Assembly: GCA_041611095.1 (NCBI GenBank)
Contig: JBFINP010000008.1
Span: forward strand, 6,898-70,897
Length of the DNA: 64,000 nt
From: UBA6912 sp041611095
Lineage (GTDB): Bacteria; Actinomycetota; Acidimicrobiia; Spongiisociales; UBA5794
Reading direction: 5' to 3'
Shown here: piece by piece, positions 50,675-59,271 of the stretch
How positions within the stretch are numbered: position 1 is the stretch's first letter
Layout: every line of letters starts with the position of its first letter
Notes under the pieces: model-generated
Told to the model about the DNA's origin: nothing
What the model saw: only the letters and a program-made list of their open reading frames with translations
Databases searched by the model: none
Translations under genes and position numbers: made by a program

Positions 50675-51970
50675 ATGGCGGAGTCCGGAGTCCCCAGGTT
50701 CGACACGGTCGCCCTCCACGCCGGGCATCAGCCCGACTCCGACTTCGGGGCGAGGGCGGTACCGATCTATCAGACCACGTCGTACCTCTTTCCCGACGTT
50801 GAGTACGCCGCCGGGCTGTTCAACCTGGAGCGGCACGGGCACATCTACACCCGCATCTCGAACCCGACGGTCGCCGTCCTCGAGGAGCGCATGGCGGCGC
50901 TGGAGGGTGGCTCGGGGGCGGTCTGCACTGCCTCCGGCCAGGCGGCGCTCCACCTGGCGGTCGCCACGATCCTCAGCGCCGGGGACCACGTCGTCTGCTC
51001 GCAATCCGTGTACGGCGGCACGCGCAACCTGTTCGCCCACACGCTGCCTCGGTTCGGTATCGAAGCGACGTTCGTGGATCCTCGGGACCACGACGCCATG
51101 CGAACGGCGATCACCGACGGCACCAAGCTGTTCGTGGGCGAGACGCTCGGCAATCCGGGTCTGGAGGTGCTGGACGTCGAGGCGGTGTCCGAGATCGCCC
51201 ACGAGGCTGGGGTACCGCTGCTCATCGACAACACCTTCGCCACTCCGTACCTGTTCCGCCCGATCGACCATGGTGCCGACATCGTGACGCACTCGCTCAC
51301 CAAGTTCGTCGGCGGCCACGGGGTGGCCCTCGGCGGCGTGGTCGTCGACGGCGGGACCTTCGACTGGGATCGGGCGGGGCGCTTCCCGACCCTCTCCGAG
51401 CCGTATCCCAGCTACCACGGCCTCCGGTTCACCGAAGAGTACGGCACCCAGGCGTTCGTCACCCGGGCCCGGGTCGAGGGCTTGAGGGACTTCGGTGCCG
51501 CGATGGCGCCGGCCACGGCGTTCTACCTGCTCCAGGGCGTCGAAACACTCTCCCTGCGCATGGACCGCCATGTTGCCAACGCACGGCAGGTCATCGGGTT
51601 CCTCGACGGCCACGACGCAGTGAGCTGGATCGCCTATCCGGAGCTGGTCTCGCACCCCGATCACGACCTGGCGAAGCGACTCCTGCCGCGCGGGGCCGGC
51701 GCCATCTTCAGCTTCGGGATCGCGGGTGGGCGCGAGGCTGGGCGGCGCTTCATCGAACGGCTCCGCGTGTTCTCCCATCTCGCCAACGTCGGCGATGCGA
51801 AGTCGCTCGTGATCCATCCGGCGAGCACGACGCACGCAACCATGAGCCACGAGGACCTCGTCGCCGCCGGAATCGGTGAGGACCTCGTCCGGCTGTCGAT
51901 CGGGCTCGAGGACGTCGACGACCTCATCGCCGACCTGTCCCAGGCGCTGCGGGCGTCGCAGAGGGGTTGA
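50675..51970 (+). CDS. metY: O-acetylhomoserine aminocarboxypropyltransferase (sulfhydrylase)
   Basis: A 431-residue PLP enzyme of the Cys/Met-metabolism family, which makes homocysteine from O-acetylhomoserine and sulfide. The start FDTVALHAGHQPDSDFGARAVPIYQTTSY and the length are typical of MetY. The PLP lysine is K210 in THSLTKFVGGHG, and the ring-binding aspartate is D185 in LLIDNTFATPYL. It uses the product of MetX (11155-12333), although the two genes are 39 kb apart. It leads an operon with a hydrolase, an aminotransferase and a sulfotransferase-like gene. Confidence 0.94.
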   Translation: MAESGVPRFDTVALHAGHQPDSDFGARAVPIYQTTSYLFPDVEYAAGLFNLERHGHIYTRISNPTVAVLEERMAALEGGSGAVCTASGQAALHLAVATILSAGDHVVCSQSVYGGTRNLFAHTLPRFGIEATFVDPRDHDAMRTAITDGTKLFVGETLGNPGLEVLDVEAVSEIAHEAGVPLLIDNTFATPYLFRPIDHGADIVTHSLTKFVGGHGVALGGVVVDGGTFDWDRAGRFPTLSEPYPSYHGLRFTEEYGTQAFVTRARVEGLRDFGAAMAPATAFYLLQGVETLSLRMDRHVANARQVIGFLDGHDAVSWIAYPELVSHPDHDLAKRLLPRGAGAIFSFGIAGGREAGRRFIERLRVFSHLANVGDAKSLVIHPASTTHATMSHEDLVAAGIGEDLVRLSIGLEDVDDLIADLSQALRASQRG

Positions 51971-51971
51971 C

Positions 51972-52769
51972 GTGGAGATCGTCGTTCAGGGCAGGCGGGT
52001 ACGGGCCACGACCGGGGGAAGATCGGTCGATCCCGACCGTCCGCTGCTCGTGTTGCTCCACGGCGCCGCGATGGACCGCACCATCTGGGCGCTGATCGCT
52101 CGGGCACTGGCGCACCGCGGCTTCTCGCTGCTCGCCCCCGACCTCCCGGGTCACGGGGGCAGCGAGGGCCCGGCACCCACGACGGTCGAGGACCACGCAA
52201 CGTGGGTCGGAGCGCTCATCGAAACCGCGGGCTTCGCCACGGCCCACGTCGCCGGGCACAGCATGGGCTCGCTCGCGGCACTCCACCTGGCGGCGACATC
52301 CCCGGAGCTGGTCGCTTCGCTGACGCTGCTCGGCACGGCGGCGACCATGCCCGTCCACCCCGATCTCCAAGAGGCGGCCGACCGCGGCGACCACCTTGCC
52401 GTCGAGCTCATCGCCGCATGGTCGTTCGGTAGGCAGGCGCAGCTCGGGCGCCACCCCACCCCGGGGCTCACCTTTGCCGATGCGGCGATACGGCTCATGG
52501 AGCGAACCGACCCGGCCGTGATCGCCGCAGACCTGCGCGCGGCCTCCGGATACGCCGGTGCGGTCGCCTCCGCCGCCGAGGTGCGCTGCCCCACCCTGTT
52601 GGTGCTCGGCGAGGCCGACCGGATGACGCCCGCCCGCGCCGCAGACCCTCTCGTCGACACCTTGAAGGATGTCACGAGGGTGCTGCTCCCCGACGCGGGC
52701 CACATGATGATGATCGAGCGCCCCCACGAGGTCATCGACGCCATGGTCGCCTTCCTCTCCAGGGTGTGA
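51972..52769 (+). CDS. Alpha/beta hydrolase
   Basis: A 265-residue alpha/beta hydrolase. It has the oxyanion region LLVLLHGAAMDRTIW, APDLPGHGGSEG, the nucleophile elbow VAGHSMGS, an acid strand LGEADRMTP and the catalytic histidine in DAGHMMMIERP. The substrate is unknown. The GTG at 51972 follows the metY stop by one base and has a GAGGGG site, so it is translationally linked to metY. Homoserine or thioester chemistry is conceivable from context only. Confidence 0.88.
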   Translation: MEIVVQGRRVRATTGGRSVDPDRPLLVLLHGAAMDRTIWALIARALAHRGFSLLAPDLPGHGGSEGPAPTTVEDHATWVGALIETAGFATAHVAGHSMGSLAALHLAATSPELVASLTLLGTAATMPVHPDLQEAADRGDHLAVELIAAWSFGRQAQLGRHPTPGLTFADAAIRLMERTDPAVIAADLRAASGYAGAVASAAEVRCPTLLVLGEADRMTPARAADPLVDTLKDVTRVLLPDAGHMMMIERPHEVIDAMVAFLSRV

Positions 52770-52776
52770 CCAGGCG

Positions 52777-53685
52777 ATGCCGTCCACCCACCAAGCCGTG
52801 CCTGATTCCCGCAACGAGGATGTGCTCGTGTACGTGAACGGGACCCTGATGCCACGGGGGGAAGCCAAGGTGTCGGTCTTCGACAGTGGATTCCTCGTCG
52901 GCGACGGCGTCTGGGAGGGAATCCGGCTGCACGACCGCACGCTGGTGTTCCTCGACCGCCACCTCGACCGGCTCTTCGAGGGCGCGGCGGCGATCGGGCT
53001 CGACATCGGCATGACTCGGGCCGAGGTGACGGCGGCGATCGAGACGATGCTGGCGGCGAACGAGATGGCCACCGACGTCCACGTCCGCCTCATGGTGACG
53101 CGCGGGGTGAAACGCACGCCCGCCCAGCACCCGGGTCTCGTCGAGGGCCCGCCCACCGTCGTGATCATCGCTGAGCACAAGCGGGCCGACCCCGAGGTCA
53201 CCCGGCGGGGCATCCGCCTGTTCACCTCGACCGTGCGACGCCCGCCGCCGGACACGCTCGACCAGCGTCTGAACTGCCACAGCAAGCTCCACGAGGTGGT
53301 GGCCCTCATCCAGGCCACGACGGCCGGGGCCGATGAGGCCCTCATGCTGGACACGAACGGTGCGGTCGCGACTTGCAACTCCACGAACTTCTTCATCGTC
53401 CGCCACGGCGAGGTGTGGACCTCGACAGGGCTGCATTGCCTCAACGGGATCACGAGGCGGCTCGTCATCGAGCTGTGCGCATCGGCTGAGATCCCGGCCC
53501 GTGAACGCGACTTCTCCCTGACCGACGTCTATGCCGCCGACGAGGCATTCGTCACAGGCACGTTCGGTGGCCTCACGCCGGTCGTGGCCGTCGACGGGAG
53601 GACCATCGGGTCGGGCGAGCCCGGCCCGGTCACGACCCAGCTCTCGATGCGGTATGCGGAGGCCATCGCCGAGGCGTCCTCGTGA
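52777..53685 (+). CDS. Class IV aminotransferase (branched-chain/D-amino-acid type)
   Basis: A 302-residue fold-type IV PLP enzyme. The N-terminal block VYVNGTLMPRGEAKVSVFDSGFLVGDGVWEG is followed by the PLP lysine in LNCHSKLHEV (K170) and C-terminal TGTFGGLTPV. The canonical glutamate in the later DTNG-VAxxNxTNFF strand is replaced (VATCNSTNFF), which places it in a less common subgroup. BCAT, D-amino acid aminotransferase and aminodeoxychorismate lyase remain possible. Its stop overlaps the sulfotransferase-like start (GTGA). Confidence 0.88.
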   Translation: MPSTHQAVPDSRNEDVLVYVNGTLMPRGEAKVSVFDSGFLVGDGVWEGIRLHDRTLVFLDRHLDRLFEGAAAIGLDIGMTRAEVTAAIETMLAANEMATDVHVRLMVTRGVKRTPAQHPGLVEGPPTVVIIAEHKRADPEVTRRGIRLFTSTVRRPPPDTLDQRLNCHSKLHEVVALIQATTAGADEALMLDTNGAVATCNSTNFFIVRHGEVWTSTGLHCLNGITRRLVIELCASAEIPARERDFSLTDVYAADEAFVTGTFGGLTPVVAVDGRTIGSGEPGPVTTQLSMRYAEAIAEASS

Positions 53686-54407
53686 CCGACTGCCTGCGTA
53701 TCTCGATGTGGACGGGCCCGCGCAACATCTCGACCGCGCTGATGTATGCGTTCCGGCAGCGGCCCGACACCGAGGTCGTCGACGAGCCATTGTACGGCCA
53801 CTACCTCGAGGTGACGGGGCTGGCTCACCCGGGGCGTTCCGAGGTGCTCGCCGCCATGGACACCGACGGGGAGCGGGTCGTCCGCGACGTGCTGCTCGGC
53901 CCGTGCACGCGGCCGGTGCGGTTCTTCAAGAACATGGCCCATCACATCGTCGGGCTCGACCTGGCTTTCCTCGACGACATGACCAACATCCTCCTCACCC
54001 GCGACCCGGCGGCGATGCTCGTGTCGCTCACCAGGAACCTCCCCGATGCCGACGTCGCGGCCACGGGCCTCCCCCAGCAGGTCGAACTGCTCGACCGGAT
54101 CGTGACCGCCGGCACAACGCCGATCGTGCTCGACGCCGGCGAGGTGCTCCATGATCCGGAAGGCGTGCTCGGCGAGCTGTGCCGCCGAGTGGGGATCGTC
54201 TTCACGAGAGCAATGCTGTCGTGGCCGGCAGGGCCCAAGCCCGAAGATGGGGTCTGGGCGCCACATTGGTACGCCAACGTCCATCGGTCCACCGGGTTTG
54301 CCCCGGCGCGCCAGCGCACGGAGCCCGTGCCCGACCGCCTCCAGGGGCGACTCGCCGAGTGCATGCCGCTGTACGAGCGACTGGCGGCCCACGCCATCCG
54401 CGCCTGA
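53682..54407 (+). CDS. Sulfotransferase-like protein
   Basis: A 241-residue P-loop protein of the sulfotransferase superfamily. It starts with ISMWTGPRNISTALMYAF, a phosphosulfate-binding-like loop, then has VVDEPLYGHYL, RFFKNMAHH and ILLTRDPAAMLVSL. Close relatives are often encoded next to, or fused with, class IV aminotransferases, as here (4-base overlap). Some databases therefore label them as branched-chain aminotransferases. A sulfotransferase or kinase-like reaction on an amino or hydroxy product is plausible but unproven. Confidence 0.85.
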   Translation: MTDCLRISMWTGPRNISTALMYAFRQRPDTEVVDEPLYGHYLEVTGLAHPGRSEVLAAMDTDGERVVRDVLLGPCTRPVRFFKNMAHHIVGLDLAFLDDMTNILLTRDPAAMLVSLTRNLPDADVAATGLPQQVELLDRIVTAGTTPIVLDAGEVLHDPEGVLGELCRRVGIVFTRAMLSWPAGPKPEDGVWAPHWYANVHRSTGFAPARQRTEPVPDRLQGRLAECMPLYERLAAHAIRA

Positions 54408-54412
54408 ACGAC

Positions 54413-54991
54413 TCACTCGTCGAGGGGAGGTTCGACCACCTTCCAGCCATGCGCCTGATCGACGAGGTACTCGCTGACCTCACGGCACCGGTCGAGCGTC
54501 TCGCACAACGTCTCCCGGCCCATCATCACGTCCACCAGCGACACCTCCGTCTTGCCGACCAGGGAGAGTCTGCGCTCGGCGTGATCCGACAGCGCCCCGA
54601 ACGAGTCGACGGCCGAGACCTCGATCGGCAGCTCCGGCCCCCCGACCCCCGCTAGCTCGGCCGAGAGGATGATGAGGTCCGGCGGATCGCCGAGTGGTGG
54701 CAACGCCCAATTGAAGTAGAGGGGGATGCGAAACTCTCCCTCCGGCTCACTGAAATCGTCCTCCATCTCGATGACCTGATCCTCGAGCTGGAGCAGCACC
54801 CGGGGCTCGACGTCGAACGCCAGGTTCAGGTCGAGCGGCCCGTTGCAGGCGGACTCGGGATGCAGATCGACCTCGAACGATTGACGCAGCGAGTAGGTCT
54901 CGATGAAATGACGTTCGTCGTGAACGTGGAATCCATGCTCGACCGCGTGGTCCTTGAGGTAGGTGATGAAGCCTGCGATGTCGATGGCCAC
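54413..54991 (-). CDS. Hypothetical cytosolic protein
   Basis: I do not recognise the family. A 192-residue acidic protein with a mixed alpha/beta pattern and conserved-looking segments such as IDIAGFITYLKDHAVEHGFHVHD and EGEFRIPLYFNWALPPLGDPPDLIILSAEL. No signal peptide or membrane segment is seen. The GTG at 54991 is chosen because an AAGGAG site is 7 bases upstream. It converges on the sulfotransferase-like gene, with 5 bases between. Confidence 0.72.
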   Translation of the reverse strand: MAIDIAGFITYLKDHAVEHGFHVHDERHFIETYSLRQSFEVDLHPESACNGPLDLNLAFDVEPRVLLQLEDQVIEMEDDFSEPEGEFRIPLYFNWALPPLGDPPDLIILSAELAGVGGPELPIEVSAVDSFGALSDHAERRLSLVGKTEVSLVDVMMGRETLCETLDRCREVSEYLVDQAHGWKVVEPPLDE

Positions 54992-55099
54992 GCCTCGCTC
55001 CTTGATCCGGTGCCCCAACGTTAGGACGCGCGGGGGACGCGCGAGCGGGACGGAGACCGCGAGACCCCCGTCGCATCGCTTGCGCTCTCCGATCCCCCT

Positions 55100-56341
55100 T
55101 CAGCCCGGCGGCACGTCTGGGAGGAGGGTGACGAACAGCCCGCCGCGTGCTTTCGGCTCGAACCACGTCGACTTGGGCGGCATGACCTCCCCCGCGTCGG
55201 CGACCGTCATGACCTCGCGAACCGACGTGGGGTACAGGAGGAAGCAGGCAACGCAGTGGTGGTGCGCCGGATCCGCAGGCTCGCCGCCGGCGACGTAGTG
55301 GAGACGGTGATCGGTCCGCGGGTCGGTGATGCCGAAGACCGGGCGCAGCACGGCGTCCTGAAGCCGGGCCACGTCGAGCCGTGCCGCCGCGCTGGTTGCA
55401 CCCTCGGCTTGCGGGAGGCCGAAACGGAATGTCCGCCCGCCCGTCACCAGCCCCACCTCCCCCGGCGCCGTGGGCGCCGGGTCATCACCATCGTCGAGCG
55501 TCTCGAGCGGCACGAGGCCGGCAACGGCCTCGACGATCTCTGCCGGCGTGATCTCGTCGCTGCGGACGCAGCGGTTGAACTCACGGAGCGTGAGCTCGGA
55601 CTCCGGGTACAGGGCGGCGAGGACGTAGTTGTAGGACTCGGCACCGTCGTGGTCCGGGTTGGAGGCGGCGGCCTGGGTTGCGTAACGGGCAGCGGCCGCA
55701 CAGCGATGGTGTCCATCCGTTACGTAGAGGCGCTCGATGACGTCGAGCCGGGCCTGCAACGCCGAAATGGTATCGGGGTCGGAAACGACCCAGACCTCCT
55801 GCTCTGCGCCGTCGGATCCGGTGAACTGGAGATCGGGGGCGCGCGCAGTGCGGATCGTGGCGACGAGGGTCGCCAACTGCTCATCGTCACGATGAGTGAG
55901 GGCCACCGGGTCGCTGTGCGCCCCCACCCGCGTGAGGTGGGACAGCAGCAGCTCTTCGGTCGCTCTCCTCGTGTCCTCGTGGCGCCGCACCCGGCCGTCG
56001 GCGTAGCCCCCCACGTGCACCTCGGCGACCAGGCCGACTGCCACCGTTCCGTTCTCGTCGATCGCATAGACGTAGTACGCAGGCCCCTCGACGGACCGCA
56101 GCACCCCGTCCTCGATCATCGCAACGAGTCGCGCCTTGCCCGTCGTTGCATGGAGGTAGGGATCCGACCCACCCTCCTCGGTGTCCACCTCGGTGCGGAT
56201 GACGTGGAGGAAGCTGTGCGGGTTGCGTTCCGAGAGTCGCAGCCACTCACGCGTCGTCATGCCCCCGAGCGGAGGGCTGACCACCGACGCGGCCATCTCC
56301 GGCACCGGGAGGTAGGCGGCGAAAGGCCGAACCAGCCTCAC
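55100..56341 (-). CDS. DUF1015 family protein (possible serine kinase relative)
   Basis: A 413-residue cytosolic DUF1015 protein. Hallmarks are RPFAAYLP at the start, NPHSFLHVIR and YVTDGHHRCAAAARYA. The DGHHR motif resembles the ParB/Srx-fold serine kinases SerK and SbnI, which phosphorylate free L-serine; that activity in this protein is an inference. The GTG start overlaps the stop of serA by 4 bases, so it forms an operon with the first enzyme of serine synthesis, as commonly seen for this family. Confidence 0.88.
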   Translation of the reverse strand: MRLVRPFAAYLPVPEMAASVVSPPLGGMTTREWLRLSERNPHSFLHVIRTEVDTEEGGSDPYLHATTGKARLVAMIEDGVLRSVEGPAYYVYAIDENGTVAVGLVAEVHVGGYADGRVRRHEDTRRATEELLLSHLTRVGAHSDPVALTHRDDEQLATLVATIRTARAPDLQFTGSDGAEQEVWVVSDPDTISALQARLDVIERLYVTDGHHRCAAAARYATQAAASNPDHDGAESYNYVLAALYPESELTLREFNRCVRSDEITPAEIVEAVAGLVPLETLDDGDDPAPTAPGEVGLVTGGRTFRFGLPQAEGATSAAARLDVARLQDAVLRPVFGITDPRTDHRLHYVAGGEPADPAHHHCVACFLLYPTSVREVMTVADAGEVMPPKSTWFEPKARGGLFVTLLPDVPPG

Positions 56342-57543
56342 GCCTCGGCCACCGAAACGCCAAGAACGTCCGGCTCGTTGTCGAGCTCGGCGAGCACGTC
56401 GTCGACGACGACACCCGCCACCTGCATCGTAGCGGTGGCCGCCGTTCCCCCGGCGAAGATCCGGTTCTGCATCTGCTCGACGTTGAGCCCGGCAGACCGC
56501 AGCACCGCCAGCACCCCGGCGAGCACGCCCACGCGGTTGAGGTGGCGAACCGACAGGGTGACGGTCCCGTCGGCGCGCTCGCGGAGGTTGACGCAGTTGC
56601 TGATGACGCCCCGCTCGAAGTCCTCGATGATCTCGACGACGGCATCGGCGATGGACAGCTGCGCTTGTTCGGTCGATGCGCCGACGTGATGCGTGCCGTA
56701 CACGTTCGGGTGACGCGCCAAATCGGAGTCGAAGTGGTCGGTGCCCGATGCCGGCTCGCCGTCGAAAACGTCGAGTCCCACGCGCAGCCCCTTCTCTGCG
56801 ATGGCATCAAGTAGGGCCGGCTCGTCCACGACGTCGCCACGTGAGGTGTTGATGAGGAAGGCACCCTGCCGCATGTGGCCGAGGAAGTCCCGATCGACCA
56901 TCCGCGCCGTGGACTCCGTCGCCGGGACGTGGATGGAGACGACGTCGGCTCGGCCCAGCAACGCGGGTAGATCGGGCACCAGCTCGATCTCGAGGTCGTC
57001 GATGACGGCTTGCACCGCACGCGACCTCCCGGGTTTGTCCTCTATGACGACCGTCATCTCCAGGGCTCGGGCCCGCGCGGCGACGGCGCTCCCGATCTCA
57101 CCGAAGCCGACGATGCCGAGCGTGCGACCGGCGAGTCCCCTGGCCGCCGAGTACTCCTTCTTCCGCCACCTGCCATTGCGGAGGTCGGCGACGGCATCGG
57201 GGATCCTGCGGTCGAGGGCGGTCATCAGACCGATGGTCAGCTCGGCGACGGCGATCGCGTTCTTGCCGGGCGTGTTGCACACGTAGATGCCGCGGTCGGC
57301 GGCTGCTTTCCAATCGATGGTGTTGACTCCCGCCCCGGCACGGATGATCAGGGCGAGCCGGTCGGCGGCGCTGATGGCCGCCTTGGTGACTCTCGTGGAG
57401 CGAACGACGAGTGCGTCGTAGCCGGAGACGGCATCGGGCAACGCATCGGCGTCGAGATCGGCGCGCAGCTCGCAGTCGTGGCCGGTACTGCGCAATGCCT
57501 CCACGTGACGCTCGGAGAATGCGTCGGCGATCAAGATCCGCAC
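56338..57543 (-). CDS. serA: D-3-phosphoglycerate dehydrogenase
   Basis: A 401-residue enzyme starting serine synthesis by oxidising 3-phosphoglycerate. The N-terminal substrate domain carries RAGAGVNTID. The NAD domain has LGIVGFGEIGSAVA, and the catalytic arginine, glutamate and histidine are in INTSRGDVVDE, GLDVFDGEP and GTHHVGASTEQAQ. A C-terminal ACT domain (about 325-400) gives serine feedback. It lacks the large intervening domain found in mycobacterial SerA. The GTG start has an AAGGAG site 8 bases upstream. Confidence 0.94.
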   Translation of the reverse strand: MRILIADAFSERHVEALRSTGHDCELRADLDADALPDAVSGYDALVVRSTRVTKAAISAADRLALIIRAGAGVNTIDWKAAADRGIYVCNTPGKNAIAVAELTIGLMTALDRRIPDAVADLRNGRWRKKEYSAARGLAGRTLGIVGFGEIGSAVAARARALEMTVVIEDKPGRSRAVQAVIDDLEIELVPDLPALLGRADVVSIHVPATESTARMVDRDFLGHMRQGAFLINTSRGDVVDEPALLDAIAEKGLRVGLDVFDGEPASGTDHFDSDLARHPNVYGTHHVGASTEQAQLSIADAVVEIIEDFERGVISNCVNLRERADGTVTLSVRHLNRVGVLAGVLAVLRSAGLNVEQMQNRIFAGGTAATATMQVAGVVVDDVLAELDNEPDVLGVSVAEA

Positions 57544-57654
57544 GTGTCACTCCTTTCCGGCCCGCATTCTCACAGGTCGAACGGGTCGCCGGGCAACGGA
57601 ATGCCGGGGACCTCGCCTACGTTGGGCCATGCGCGAGCCACAAGGAGAACCAAG

Positions 57655-58410
57655 ATGACGACGAAATCGCGAGGCCGAGTCCGGATCGAGGCCGGACAGA
57701 AGCGGGTGAGGGTGTACGTGGGAGGCGAGGTCCTCGCCGATACCCGCAACGTGAAGCTCGTGTGGGAGAAGCCCTACTACCCGGCCTACTACTTCCCGCC
57801 GGAGGATGTTCGCACCGACCTCCTCGTGGCCACGGGCGAAACGAAGCGATCGCCGAGCCGCGGCGACGCCGACGTGTACACGGTGAAGACCGCCAAGGCC
57901 GAGGCGCCGGCATCTGCGTTCCACTATGCAGGCTCGCCGCTCGAGGAGATTGCCGGCCACTACGCGTTCGAGTGGAGCGCGATGGAAGCGTGGTTCGAGG
58001 AAGACGAGCAGGTGTACGTCCATCCCCGTGACCCGTATACGCGCATCGATATCCTGCAGAGCTCCCGCCACATCGAGGTCATGATCGATGGAGTGAAGGT
58101 CGCCGATTCGGTGAGGCCTCGGCTGCTCTTCGAGACGGGCCTGCCGACCCGCTACTACGTTCCCAAGACCGATGTGCGCATGGACCTGCTCACCGCCACG
58201 GATCTCCACACCGAGTGCCCGTACAAAGGCACCGCCAGCTACTACTCGGTGGACACCGGTGAGGCAGTCCACGAGAACGTCGTGTGGTGGTACCCCACCC
58301 CCGTCGCCGAGAGCGTCGGGATCGCCGGCTTCGTGTGCTTCTACAACGAGAAGGTCGACATCTACGTCGATGGCGAGAAAGAGGAACGGCCGGACACTGT
58401 GTTCTCGTGA
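57655..58410 (+). CDS. DUF427 domain protein, tandem repeat
   Basis: A 251-residue protein with two DUF427 repeats (about 10-115 and 125-240). Each contains the strand pair VRVYVGGEVLADTRNV / IEVMIDGVKVADSVRP, followed by YYFPPEDVR or YYVPKTDVR and the WWYPTPV..S...IAGFVCFYNEKVDIYVDG closing block. The family is cytosolic and uncharacterised. An AAGGAG site precedes the ATG. The stop overlaps the PPOX gene by 4 bases. The 110 bases upstream hold no gene. Confidence 0.9.
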   Translation: MTTKSRGRVRIEAGQKRVRVYVGGEVLADTRNVKLVWEKPYYPAYYFPPEDVRTDLLVATGETKRSPSRGDADVYTVKTAKAEAPASAFHYAGSPLEEIAGHYAFEWSAMEAWFEEDEQVYVHPRDPYTRIDILQSSRHIEVMIDGVKVADSVRPRLLFETGLPTRYYVPKTDVRMDLLTATDLHTECPYKGTASYYSVDTGEAVHENVVWWYPTPVAESVGIAGFVCFYNEKVDIYVDGEKEERPDTVFS

Positions 58411-58835
58411 GCGACGTGGACCGGAACGCTGTCGAGACCTTCCTCAGCGAGCACCGCAGAGGTGTGCTCATCACCCTGCGCCGCGATGGCAGACCCCAGG
58501 CCTCCAACATCGTCTACGGGTTTGGTGACGGGACGGTGCGCATTTCGGTGACGGCGGATCGGGCCAAGACCCGCAACCTCACCCGCGACCGCCGGGCGTC
58601 GCTGCATGTGACCTCTGGTGACTTCTGGCGCTGGGTCGTCGCCGAGGGAGAGGCAGAGTTGAGCAGCGTGTCGATTGAGCCGGGGGATGCAGTCGGTCGG
58701 GAGCTGGCCGAGCTCTACGAAGCGGTCCGGGGTGAGCCCCATCCGGATTGGGACGACTTCCATCGCGCCATGGTGGCCGAACGGCGCCTCGTTGTTCGAT
58801 TGCGTCCCGAGCGCTTCTACGGACAAGTGGGCTGA
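58407..58835 (+). CDS. PPOX-class F420-dependent oxidoreductase-like protein
   Basis: A 142-residue split-barrel protein: NAVETFLSEHRRGVLITLRRDGRPQASNIVYGF, RISVTADRAKTRNLTRDRRASLHV and a C-terminal RLVVRLRPERFYGQ, the usual end of F420/FMN-binding PPOX family members. The GTG overlaps the DUF427 stop (GTGA), so the two are coupled. Cofactor choice between F420 and FMN cannot be settled by eye. Confidence 0.88.
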   Translation: MSDVDRNAVETFLSEHRRGVLITLRRDGRPQASNIVYGFGDGTVRISVTADRAKTRNLTRDRRASLHVTSGDFWRWVVAEGEAELSSVSIEPGDAVGRELAELYEAVRGEPHPDWDDFHRAMVAERRLVVRLRPERFYGQVG

Positions 58836-58842
58836 AGCAGGC

Positions 58843-59262
58843 TCATCGACGGCGGTCGTGCCTGCGACGTCTCAGCCAGTCCCCACCGGGAACCAAGGCG
58901 CGGCCCTCGATGGAGCCGTTCCAGAGGTAGGTCCACGCCTCACCGCCCGGTACGAGCAGCGACACCAGCTCCCGGCGAAACAGCGAACCCGCCGGATCGG
59001 CGACGTCGAATCCCTCGAACCGGTCGACCACGCCGACCGTGGCCGCATCCGGAACTGCAAACAGGTCGCCGACGACCCCATCTCCCCCATCTCCGGCCAT
59101 GACCAGACCGGGGTACCACGAGACTGCGTACAACCGGCCAGGGATCAAGCACGGGCCCAGATGCTCGATCAAGTCGACCAGACCGAGCCGTTCGAGCGCT
59201 CCTCCCCCGATGCGCAGCGTCCCGTAGAACGCAAACCGGGCGGGCAGCGTCATCGCGGTCAC
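58843..59262 (-). CDS. Gamma-glutamylcyclotransferase-like protein
   Basis: A 139-residue GGCT/AIG2-like barrel. It has the diagnostic RFAFYGTLRIGG loop, GRLYAVSWYPGLV and VVGDLFAVPD ... VDRFEGFD, where the acidic residue of the family lies. Members convert gamma-glutamyl compounds to 5-oxoproline and an amine. The C-terminus is short and arginine-rich. GTG 59262 and ATG 59253 are both possible starts. It follows the GT4 gene by 9 bases and may be last in that operon. Confidence 0.82.
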   Translation of the reverse strand: MTAMTLPARFAFYGTLRIGGGALERLGLVDLIEHLGPCLIPGRLYAVSWYPGLVMAGDGGDGVVGDLFAVPDAATVGVVDRFEGFDVADPAGSLFRRELVSLLVPGGEAWTYLWNGSIEGRALVPGGDWLRRRRHDRRR

Positions 59263-59271
59263 CGGCGAGCC

